A stretch of 64,000 bases of DNA, from positions 62,001-126,000 of the forward strand of contig NZ_FOWR01000004.1 in assembly GCF_900115495.1 (NCBI RefSeq), given 5' to 3'. Under the pieces are notes generated by a model, which did not search any database, was not told where the DNA came from, and was given only the letters and a program-made list of their open reading frames with translations. The position numbers and the translations under genes are program-made. This document shows, in pieces, positions 54,030 to 61,326 of the stretch (within the stretch, counting starts at the first letter, position 1; each line of letters opens with the position of its first letter). The DNA comes from Enterovibrio norvegicus DSM 15893 (GTDB lineage: Bacteria > Pseudomonadota > Gammaproteobacteria > Enterobacterales > Vibrionaceae).

Positions 54030-54971
54030 ATGCAAACTGACTCTCATACCCTGATTGATATCCCGTTCAACTTTCGCCACACCTGTTGGTTTTGTGGCGA
54101 GCCAGCCTCTCGAGAGTTGAACTTTCCGCGTCGCGCCAATAAAAACGTAGAACATGCATTGTTGGCGATCCCCGCTTGCAAAGAGTGCGAGGCAATCTCA
54201 CACCCTCGTGACATTAAATCGATTTGGCAATTGCGCGCCCATATCAAACAGAAACTGATGACCAAATACACCAAACACCTCGCTGTTGGTGAAAACTGGA
54301 CGAAGGAAGAACTTGAAGACAGTGAGTTTTCAGGCTCGATACTGGGTGGGTTCGGAGAAAGCGCGTGGCAGATGTATGAAATCGCCAAGCAGCGAATCGC
54401 TTACGAAGGTTGGCCGCTTATCGTCGATGGTCTGCCTTTTTACGCCATTGATGATACGAGCAGTTTTGAATTTGACGGCATGCACTATGCCTCGCTTGCT
54501 GCGTGTGTCGAATTCTTCGTGAACGCGAGTGATGTAGACAGAGATCTGCTGACTCAGGTGGTGGATATTGTTACGCCAGCTCGGTTCGGCTACGCATTGA
54601 AAATCGCCAAACTCAACAAACGCATTTCTCCTGCACGACGCACCCAGATCATCGATGATATCGCTGTTCAAGAAGTCGAAGACCGAGAAGCCGAGCGCGA
54701 ACGATTGGCGATGAATGCCCAAGATCATGCCATTGTTGAAATCACGGTATCAGGTGCTATCGCACCCACCTTCGCTATTCAATGGGCGATGGACAGAGGC
54801 GCACATACGCTATCCGCTCTGTGCCTATTGGAAGATGAGTACTTTGATGATTTTCAACACCTCGGCGGCGCTGCGGCATTTGCTTCCTACAACGGCTTGC
54901 AGTTGTATTTAGATGCCAGAGAAGATGAGGCGTGGGTGGAGGAGAATGATCCTAATAAGGATATGTGGTGA
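54030..54971 (+). CDS. Hypothetical protein with Cys4 zinc-binding N-terminus
   Basis: Protein of 313 residues. The N-terminus holds two CxxC pairs, CWFCGEP (residues 19-22) and ACKECEAI (about 49-52), a probable treble-clef or HNH-like zinc site reading like those in HNH nucleases but without a visible catalytic His-Asn-His. The middle is helical (SFEFDGMHYASLAACVEFF); a highly charged segment EVEDREAERERL occurs near 215. The C-terminus is very acidic. No family recognised. It is a lone gene between a repeat and an uncertain region. Confidence 0.65.
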   Translation: MQTDSHTLIDIPFNFRHTCWFCGEPASRELNFPRRANKNVEHALLAIPACKECEAISHPRDIKSIWQLRAHIKQKLMTKYTKHLAVGENWTKEELEDSEFSGSILGGFGESAWQMYEIAKQRIAYEGWPLIVDGLPFYAIDDTSSFEFDGMHYASLAACVEFFVNASDVDRDLLTQVVDIVTPARFGYALKIAKLNKRISPARRTQIIDDIAVQEVEDREAERERLAMNAQDHAIVEITVSGAIAPTFAIQWAMDRGAHTLSALCLLEDEYFDDFQHLGGAAAFASYNGLQLYLDAREDEAWVEENDPNKDMW

Positions 54972-55201
54972 GTAAAATATGCCTGGGATAATAATGAGGG
55001 TGTTAATAGTCCGTTTAATGAACGTAGAAAAGGCGCGTATGAATTTTACGAAGCTATTGAGTTTAGTGGTAGTAAGGGTCAGCGCGTATTCCAAGTGCGA
55101 GATCTGCGCTAATCAATACAGCAAAGGAATTGCTAGTGACGTCGGAGACAACGCTCTTACATAAAAAGTCATGGTATTTTCAGAACTGTTTCCCAGTCGC
55201 C

Positions 55202-55327
55202 ATGAAATGCTTGTACTTGATACCCGTATTTTTCTTCATGATTTTCTGGTTTAAACATGGCTTGGATTTCAAATCGTCTGAGCGATGGATTGCATTGCTC
55301 ATAATTACGGTGTTATCGCTGCTTTGA
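55202..55327 (+). CDS. Possible small membrane protein
   Basis: A 41-residue open frame from ATG 55202 with two hydrophobic stretches (CLYLIPVFFFMIFWF and WIALLIITVLSLL) joined by a charged loop. There is no ribosome binding site, so the call is doubtful. The surrounding gap 54972-55544 otherwise holds only the putative katA control region. Confidence 0.25.
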   Translation: MKCLYLIPVFFFMIFWFKHGLDFKSSERWIALLIITVLSLL

Positions 55328-55473
55328 TGCTTATCGCCAGCATGTGTATGTTTGGATAAAAAACCAACGCATGCCACGGAGACTTATCAATTTATCCCCA
55401 TGAAAACCCCTTGATATTAACATTTATCACCATGGTTATGATTTAAATCAATATTAAATGCCAGTAATCATTT

Positions 55474-55510
55474 ATAACTCTCCCCTATAGGAATGATATT
55501 GATTCTTGTT
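55474..55510 (+). promoter_or_regulatory. OxyR-like binding site before catalase
   Basis: Four quarter-sites with the exact 7-base spacing of OxyR boxes: ATAA (55474), CTAT (55485), ATAT (55496) and TGTT (55507). The second is a perfect match and the first and third differ in one base from ATAG; the fourth is poor. It is 35 bases before the catalase start. Confidence 0.42.
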
Positions 55511-55544
55511 TATGCACGAAGCATTGACGTATTTAGGGAATAGT

Positions 55545-57005
55545 ATGGAAAACACACGCTACCTCACCAGCCAAAATGGCGCACCTGTTGCTGATGACCA
55601 AAACTCATTGACTGCCGGAGAGCGCGGGCCAGTATTACTGCAAGATTGGCACCTCATAGAAAAGCTCGCCCATTTTAACCGAGAGCGTATACCTGAGCGT
55701 ATCGTTCACGCTAAAGGGACGGGCGCTTATGGCACATTCACACTGACACGTGATCTCTCTGAATTTACCTTAGCTGACCACTTCAATGGTGCGGGTAAAC
55801 AGACAGAAACATTTGTTCGTTTCTCTACCGTGGGTGGAGAAATGGGGTCTGCTGATGCAGAGAGGGATCCGCGTGGTTTTGGTCTTCGTTTCTATACGCA
55901 GCGCGGAAACCACGACATTGTTGGCAACAATACCCCAACGTTTTTTCTGCGTGACGGTATTAAATTCCCTGATTTCATCCACACTCAGAAACGCAATCCT
56001 CACACCAACCTGAAAGATGCTCAGGCGATGTGGGAGTTCTGGTCGTTGAACCCAGAATGCATGCATCAGGTAACTGTACTGATGTCTGATCGTGGTATTC
56101 CTGCTAACTACCGTCAGATGCACGGCTACGGCTCGCATACCTATTCGTTGTGGAATGATAAGGGTGAACGCTTTTGGGTGAAGTTCCACTTTAAGAGTCT
56201 GCAGGGTGTTGTGAACCTGACCAATGACCAAGCAGCAACCCTACGTGGTATTGACCCAGATTCAAGCCAACGTGATCTTGTTATTGCGATTCAAGACGGT
56301 AACTTCCCACGTTGGAGCGTGAATGTTCAAATCATGCCAGAGGCGGATGCGAACAACTACCACATTAACCCATTCGATTTAACGAAGGTGTGGCCACACA
56401 GCGACTATCCGCTGATTGAAATTGGTGAGCTAGAGCTCAATCGCCTACCAGAAAACTACTTTGCAGAAGTAGAGCAAGTGGCGCTGGCACCGAGCAATTT
56501 GGTACCAGGTGTGGGTGCTTCCCCAGACAAAATGCTGCAAGCACGTCTTTTTGCTTATGCTGATGCACAGCGTTACCGCTTGGGTGCGAACTATAACCAC
56601 TTGCCAGTAAACTGCCCACATGCGACTCAAGCAAACCACTACCAACGTGCGGGTGCAATGGCGGGAACTCAGTGCCCATACTCTGGTCACCAAACCGGTC
56701 AAAATGCATCACCAAATTTTGGACCAAACCAACAAGACACTTTGGTGGAAGCGCCAGAATTTAAAGAACCCCCAATGCGTTTAGACGGCGAGGCGGATCG
56801 CTACAGTCGTTACAACCAAGATGATTTTGCGCAAGCAGGGAACTTATACCGTTTATTAGGCGACGATGAAAAAGTGCGTTTAGTTGACACTATCTGTGGA
56901 TCACTTTCACAGGCATCTGAAGACGTTCAACGCCGCATGGTCGAACATTTCAGCAATGCCGATGCCGATTACGGTCAGCGCATCGCAAACACCTTGGGTC
57001 TTTAG
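55545..57005 (+). CDS. katA: Monofunctional heme catalase
   Basis: Small-subunit clade 3 type catalase of 486 residues, starting MENTRYLTSQNGAPVADDQN at 55545 with TAGGGA upstream (a longer frame from 55506 looks non-coding). It decomposes hydrogen peroxide. Active-site His is in RERIPERIVHAKGTGAYG (about 55), Asn in IVGNNTPTFFLRD (about 128), proximal Tyr in RLFAYADAQRYRLG (about 338). NADPH-binding residues of the small-subunit type are likely. An OxyR-like site precedes it. A long hairpin at 57061-57096 follows. Confidence 0.94.
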   Translation: MENTRYLTSQNGAPVADDQNSLTAGERGPVLLQDWHLIEKLAHFNRERIPERIVHAKGTGAYGTFTLTRDLSEFTLADHFNGAGKQTETFVRFSTVGGEMGSADAERDPRGFGLRFYTQRGNHDIVGNNTPTFFLRDGIKFPDFIHTQKRNPHTNLKDAQAMWEFWSLNPECMHQVTVLMSDRGIPANYRQMHGYGSHTYSLWNDKGERFWVKFHFKSLQGVVNLTNDQAATLRGIDPDSSQRDLVIAIQDGNFPRWSVNVQIMPEADANNYHINPFDLTKVWPHSDYPLIEIGELELNRLPENYFAEVEQVALAPSNLVPGVGASPDKMLQARLFAYADAQRYRLGANYNHLPVNCPHATQANHYQRAGAMAGTQCPYSGHQTGQNASPNFGPNQQDTLVEAPEFKEPPMRLDGEADRYSRYNQDDFAQAGNLYRLLGDDEKVRLVDTICGSLSQASEDVQRRMVEHFSNADADYGQRIANTLGL

Positions 57006-57060
57006 GACACGAGGCACGTTTGGTGAATCGGGTCAGCCCTAATGAATGGGCGAAGACTAA

Positions 57061-57096
57061 CAAATAGAAACGGCCCACAAGGGCCGTTTCTATTTG
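57061..57096 (+). terminator. Long hairpin terminator after catalase
   Basis: Perfect 16-base arms, CAAATAGAAACGGCCC and its complement, loop ACAA. Forms a very stable stem 55 bases after the stop. The remaining 200 bases before the PAP2 gene hold only its presumed promoter. Confidence 0.8.
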
Positions 57097-57303
57097 TTTG
57101 AGCATCAGTTCAATTGGGCGAAATCAAACAGGTCATCACTCACTGAGGTTTGTCTTCACGGTGAACAGGAAGCTGCATCGGGTGTTGTGCAAGCCTTTTA
57201 GAAAATGAAATCTAAGAATTCACCGGGTTCTTACACGCGGCTTTTGGCTTGGCGGTAAACTGCTGAATCCAATTATCTTGTTTTTAGAGAGTGAAAGGTC
57301 GCG

Positions 57304-58041
57304 TTGTTTATGGTTTTTCAGAAAAAATACGGATTGATGTGCGCCGTATTGCTTTGCATGTTTTTGTCTTTCTCTGCGCTTGTTTCAGTGCGCTTTTCGT
57401 TCGTTGGTGAAGTGAATGACGCGCTCGGTGGAGCGTTTTCTTTTTTGTCCTGGTCTGCGGGATCTAAAGGGTTCTTGTTCACTACTGCACTACTCTGCGC
57501 TATCCCCTTTTTCTTAAAATGGCCTCGTCAGCGAGTGCTGGTGTGTTTGTCGTGCTTTGCGTTTGTACTCGGTGCGAGTTTCGTGACCAAAACCGTGCTG
57601 AAATCGGTCACTCAAGAAGCTCGTCCCTATACGTATGTATTGCAGGATCTAGGCGCTGTGGATTCTGCGGACGGTTTCTATTCGTTGTCTTCAGCACAAC
57701 GTGTCAAGGCGATTGATACGGTGAAGGGCTTAGTAAGCGAATGGCGTTTGCCGCATTGGGAAGGGGAAACAAACTATTCGTTCCCGTCTGGGCATACGAT
57801 TTTTGCGGCTTGCGCTGCAATTTTCTGGGGCGCTATTTTGTTGTCTGAAGGGCATCGCTTGCTCGCGGTAATGTTGGCAATGTGGGCAGGCCTTGTGGGC
57901 ATGAGTCGGCTTTGGCTTGGTATGCATTGGTCTGTGGATCTCTTTGGTTCCCTTGTCTTCGCGACGGGTATCTGTTTGCTTGTACCCATCGCGGAAATCG
58001 CCATTTTTCGGCGAGGTCGGATACAAAATAACCAAGCGTGA
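57304..58041 (+). CDS. PAP2-family phosphatase, PgpB-like
   Basis: Membrane lipid phosphatase of about 245 residues with six hydrophobic segments. The three PAP2 motifs are KTVLKSVTQEARPYTY (about residue 98), SFPSGHTIFAA (about 158) and SRLWLGMHWSVDLFGS (about 202), with catalytic His residues in the last two. It resembles PgpB, which dephosphorylates phosphatidylglycerophosphate and undecaprenyl pyrophosphate. Start is TTG 57304 (AAAGG 6 bases upstream) or ATG 57310. A terminator follows at 58056. Confidence 0.88.
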   Translation: MFMVFQKKYGLMCAVLLCMFLSFSALVSVRFSFVGEVNDALGGAFSFLSWSAGSKGFLFTTALLCAIPFFLKWPRQRVLVCLSCFAFVLGASFVTKTVLKSVTQEARPYTYVLQDLGAVDSADGFYSLSSAQRVKAIDTVKGLVSEWRLPHWEGETNYSFPSGHTIFAACAAIFWGAILLSEGHRLLAVMLAMWAGLVGMSRLWLGMHWSVDLFGSLVFATGICLLVPIAEIAIFRRGRIQNNQA

Positions 58042-58055
58042 TGTAAGGGTTGATG

Positions 58056-58078
58056 AAAAGGGCGTGCGCCCTTTTTTT
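58056..58078 (+). terminator. Terminator after PAP2 gene
   Basis: Stem AAAAGGGCG and CGCCCTTTT closely spaced, then a T run. Confidence 0.85.
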
Positions 58079-58206
58079 ACGCCTGCTTGGTAGATTTTTA
58101 AACCGTGGGTGTTTGCTCAACTTTACGTGTATTCGCCCTGAAAAAATGTTGTCTTTTTTCAGGTTTAGACGTAAATAGTTACTATCTTCATTCTCTTGGT
58201 TCTCGC

Positions 58207-58584
58207 GTGGAAAAACTGCTCAAAAAGCTGCCATTTATCATGGTATTGCTTACTGTGTTATTTTGCAGTTACGCCCTTGGTGTGATGGGGTTAAGTTATG
58301 CTAAAAATGTGATAAATAAGGCTGTCAGCCAAGAATCCGTGCCAGACACTAAAATTGACACATTAGCCCCGCGTATTGCGTCGCCTCGAATACTCGTTTC
58401 AGCGTCATACCCACTGAACAAAGATCCTCTCTCTTGGCCGATGCTGTTTGCTTCTTTTGCAAGCCTGCAAGTGTTGCGACGCATCTTGTATGGGTTGCCA
58501 AGAACACATCTTTCCATCGACACCGATCGCTTAGGAGGTTGGCAAGACGCCAATCTGCAATATCGATTTATTCACTCTCGCTAA
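58207..58584 (+). CDS. Hypothetical protein with one membrane segment
   Basis: Protein of about 125 residues if GTG 58207 is used; the open frame runs from 58105. The N-terminus has one clear hydrophobic segment (PFIMVLLTVLFCSYALGVMG), then a soluble part with PLNKDPLSWPMLFASFASLQ and VLRRILYGLPRTH. It may be anchored in the inner membrane. No family recognised and no strong ribosome site; the exact start is unsure. Confidence 0.5.
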   Translation: MEKLLKKLPFIMVLLTVLFCSYALGVMGLSYAKNVINKAVSQESVPDTKIDTLAPRIASPRILVSASYPLNKDPLSWPMLFASFASLQVLRRILYGLPRTHLSIDTDRLGGWQDANLQYRFIHSR

Positions 58585-58723
58585 AAGCCCAACGTCGAGC
58601 AACACATTGACGCCCCTATTTCCTGTGATCACGCCTCACGTGGCGGAACACATCGTGTAGAACAATAAAAACCAATGACTCCGTAACACGCATTTCTTGA
58701 ACCTTGGTATTTTTGGAGAAACC

Positions 58724-59395
58724 ATGTTTGAAGCAATCCAAGAAGTTTTGGTCGCCATTTGGCACCAAGATTTCAACGCACTTCTCACCCCGGGCAGCGC
58801 AACCCTTATCTACATTCTCGTGGCGATTCTCATCAGCCTTGAGAGTGGTTTTCTCCCTGCGGCACCTTTGCCATGTGACAGTATCGTCGTGCTCGTTGGC
58901 ACCTTGTCAGCGGTGGGTGTGCTGGATCCTTTCCTTGCGTTCCCAATGCTGATCATTGCGGCATCCATGGGCAGTTGGTTGGCATTTTCTCAAGGACGAT
59001 GGCTGAACAGATTGCCGCTGGTTCAGTCATGGTTGGCGAAAGTGCCTGAAAAGCAAATGCGCACAGTCGATGCGCTGTTATGCCGTCATGGTCTGGTGGC
59101 GTTGTTTATCGCGCGTTTTGTGCCAGGTGTGCGCTCTGTGCTGCCAATGATGATGGGGATGCGCGTTCACGAGGCACCGCGTTTTCACTACTTTGCGTGG
59201 TTGAGTGCAACCATGTGGGTGTTCTTGCTGTCGGGATTGGGTTACCTCTTACCGTCGCTGCCTGAGCCGATCAGTCGTTTGGTGACCATGGGGCTGATGG
59301 CAGCACCTGTGATCACTCTGTGTATCGCGATTTTGACGGCGGTAACGTGGCGTATTCGTAAAGCGCTGCAAGGTAACTTGAAACCCTCCGCATAA
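58724..59395 (+). CDS. DedA-family membrane protein
   Basis: Protein of 223 residues with four to five hydrophobic segments. DedA features: LISLESGFLPAAPLPCDSIV with the early acidic residue (Glu), GSWLAFSQGRWLN, and the key FIARFVPGVRSVLPMMMGM (Arg in FxARFxPGxR, about residue 138), then WLSATMWVFLLSGLGYLL. DedA proteins flip polyprenyl phosphate or other phospholipids. TTGGAGA 5 bases before ATG 58724 sets the start. This is the second DedA protein in the window; unlike the one at 39440 it carries no extra domain. Confidence 0.87.
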   Translation: MFEAIQEVLVAIWHQDFNALLTPGSATLIYILVAILISLESGFLPAAPLPCDSIVVLVGTLSAVGVLDPFLAFPMLIIAASMGSWLAFSQGRWLNRLPLVQSWLAKVPEKQMRTVDALLCRHGLVALFIARFVPGVRSVLPMMMGMRVHEAPRFHYFAWLSATMWVFLLSGLGYLLPSLPEPISRLVTMGLMAAPVITLCIAILTAVTWRIRKALQGNLKPSA

Positions 59396-59463
59396 GATTG
59401 CATTTGTGCGCGTTGGCGTTACTATGGCGCGCTTTTTTTTAACTGAGTGAGATAGAGAGTTCC

Positions 59464-60573
59464 GTGTTTAGCTTTCGCTTGCGGATAGATTATCCGCTGT
59501 TTTTTGCGATTTGTGCGTTGATTGCCTTCGGATCGCTAAGTGTGTGGAGTGCGAGTGGCTATAGCTTGCCCACGCTAGAACGCCATTTAGCGCGTGCCGC
59601 GTTGGCCCTTTTGGCACTCATAGGTTTATCAGCCATCCCTGCAAGAAGCTATAAAGATTTTGCACCCAAGCTTTTCATTATTGCCGTGGTGTTGTTAGTT
59701 GGGGTTATCGTTGCTGGTGACACAGTAAATGGTGCAAAACGTTGGTTGGCGCTCGGTCCAATCCGTTTTCAACCCTCTGAACTGATCAAAGTGGCGATGC
59801 CAATGATGGTGGCATGGCTCATTGTGAAAGACCCAGGGCGACCGGGGTTTCATAAAATCGCCATGTGCGGGTTAGTCACGGCGCTACCTGCTGGATTGAT
59901 TGTTATTCAACCAGATTTGGATGGTGCGATTTTCACTGTGATGTACGCACTGTTTGTGCTGTATTTAGCGGGCATGAGTTGGAAAATCATCGGATCCGTA
60001 TTGGCAACCGTGGCAGCGACTGTGCCAGTGATGTGGTTTTTCTTTATGAAAGACTATCAAAAAATGCGTGTTACCCAGTTTTTGAACCCTGAATCTGACC
60101 CTCTCGGGTCGGGCTATCAAATCATCCAATCTTTGATTGCGATTGGGTCTGGTGGCTTTAAAGGCAAAGGGTTCATGAGTGCGACCCAAGGGCAATTAGG
60201 CTTCATTCCTGAAAGTCACACTGACTTCATTTTCTCGACGTTTGCGGAAGAGTGGGGTTATTTGGGTAGCGCGACCGTTATTTTGTTGTACTTGTTTATT
60301 TCAGGTCGAACCCTATGGCTCGCGAGCCAAAGCCCATCGGCGTTTTCTCGTCTTGTGAGTGGTGCTCTGGCAATGAGTTTCTTCCTGTATGCCTTTATCA
60401 ATCTCGGCATGGTGAGCGGGTTGCTGCCGGTGATGGGGAGTCCGTTGCCGTTCATTAGTTACGGTGGCACGGCCATGATCACGCAAGGTGCGTGTTTTGG
60501 TATCATCATGGCGCTTTGCTGTGGGGTACAACAAGCGGAAGCGACCTGGTCTCAACGCAGCTTTGCACGTTAG
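59464..60573 (+). CDS. RodA/FtsW-type SEDS peptidoglycan polymerase
   Basis: Ten-helix SEDS protein of 369 residues, RodA-like in size. Landmarks: GAKRWLALGPIRFQPSELIK (about residue 89), IGSGGFKGKGFMSATQGQLG and IPESHTDFIFSTFAEEWGYL with the catalytic Asp (about 262), and GSPLPFISYGGTAMI near the end. The usual QPDLGT(S/A) reads QPDLDGA here (about 150). It polymerises lipid II when paired with a class B PBP. No pbp2, mreBCD or rlpA gene is next to it, so it may be an accessory copy. GTG start. Confidence 0.85.
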   Translation: MFSFRLRIDYPLFFAICALIAFGSLSVWSASGYSLPTLERHLARAALALLALIGLSAIPARSYKDFAPKLFIIAVVLLVGVIVAGDTVNGAKRWLALGPIRFQPSELIKVAMPMMVAWLIVKDPGRPGFHKIAMCGLVTALPAGLIVIQPDLDGAIFTVMYALFVLYLAGMSWKIIGSVLATVAATVPVMWFFFMKDYQKMRVTQFLNPESDPLGSGYQIIQSLIAIGSGGFKGKGFMSATQGQLGFIPESHTDFIFSTFAEEWGYLGSATVILLYLFISGRTLWLASQSPSAFSRLVSGALAMSFFLYAFINLGMVSGLLPVMGSPLPFISYGGTAMITQGACFGIIMALCCGVQQAEATWSQRSFAR

Positions 60574-60618
60574 TCGTTAGCGAGTTGAACACACCCTAAC
60601 CGAATAGCAGAAATTAAA

Positions 60619-60648
60619 AAGGCAGGTTTAAAAACCTGCCTTCTTTGT
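60619..60648. terminator. Bidirectional terminator
   Basis: Stem AAGGCAGGTTT and AAACCTGCCTT between converging RodA-like and PpiB genes, with A and T tracts at the sides. Confidence 0.83.
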
Positions 60649-60696
60649 GTCTGTTTTTCACTGAATGCTGTGTCGTTAAACAACGGTAAGTCAGTG

Positions 60697-61188
60697 TTAT
60701 TTGATGGTCACGCTTTGGATAACGATCGGATCCATCGGCACGTCATCGTGGCCTGCAACGCGCGTGGTCATTGCGTTACCAATGTTGTTTACCACATCCA
60801 TACCCACGGTCACTTTACCAAACACTGCGTAACCCCAACCTTGGTTGGTCGTTGCGGTGTGGTCAAGGAAATGGTTGTTTTCCAAGTTAATGAAGAACTG
60901 CGCAGTTGCTGAATGTGGGGCATCTGTGCGCGCCATTGCGATAGAGCCTGTGACGTTTTTCAAACCGCGGTTTGCTTCGTTCACAATCGTTTCACGTGTT
61001 GGTTTTTCTTTCATTTTCGCGGTGAAACCGCCGCCTTGGATCATGAAGCCTTTGATCACACGGTGGAAAATCGTGTTGTCGTAGAAACCCTCTTCGCAGT
61101 ATTTCAGGAAGTTTTTAGACGTGACTGGCGCTTTGTCCATGTCGAGTTCGATTTCAATGTCGCCGAAGTTGGTAGATAAAATAATCAT
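60697..61188 (-). CDS. ppiB: Cyclophilin-type peptidyl-prolyl isomerase, PpiB
   Basis: Cytoplasmic cyclophilin of 163 residues without a signal peptide, like E. coli PpiB (164). Conserved: [40 protein letters not shown] (catalytic Arg in FHRVI), [20 protein letters not shown] and [15 protein letters not shown]. It catalyses cis-trans isomerisation of prolyl bonds in folding proteins. Single gene with a bidirectional terminator after it. Confidence 0.95.
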   Translation of the reverse strand: MIILSTNFGDIEIELDMDKAPVTSKNFLKYCEEGFYDNTIFHRVIKGFMIQGGGFTAKMKEKPTRETIVNEANRGLKNVTGSIAMARTDAPHSATAQFFINLENNHFLDHTATTNQGWGYAVFGKVTVGMDVVNNIGNAMTTRVAGHDDVPMDPIVIQSVTIK

Positions 61189-61326
61189 AGGTCGTGACCG
61201 ATAAGGGTTGAATCAAAGGGGCGCAGTATACGCAAAGCAAACGTACTCGCAAAGCCAAGATGTGGGCTAAGACTCGTCGTTCATAGTGTTTCCTGCGCTC
61301 GAAATTCGCGCCAACAAAACATGTCA

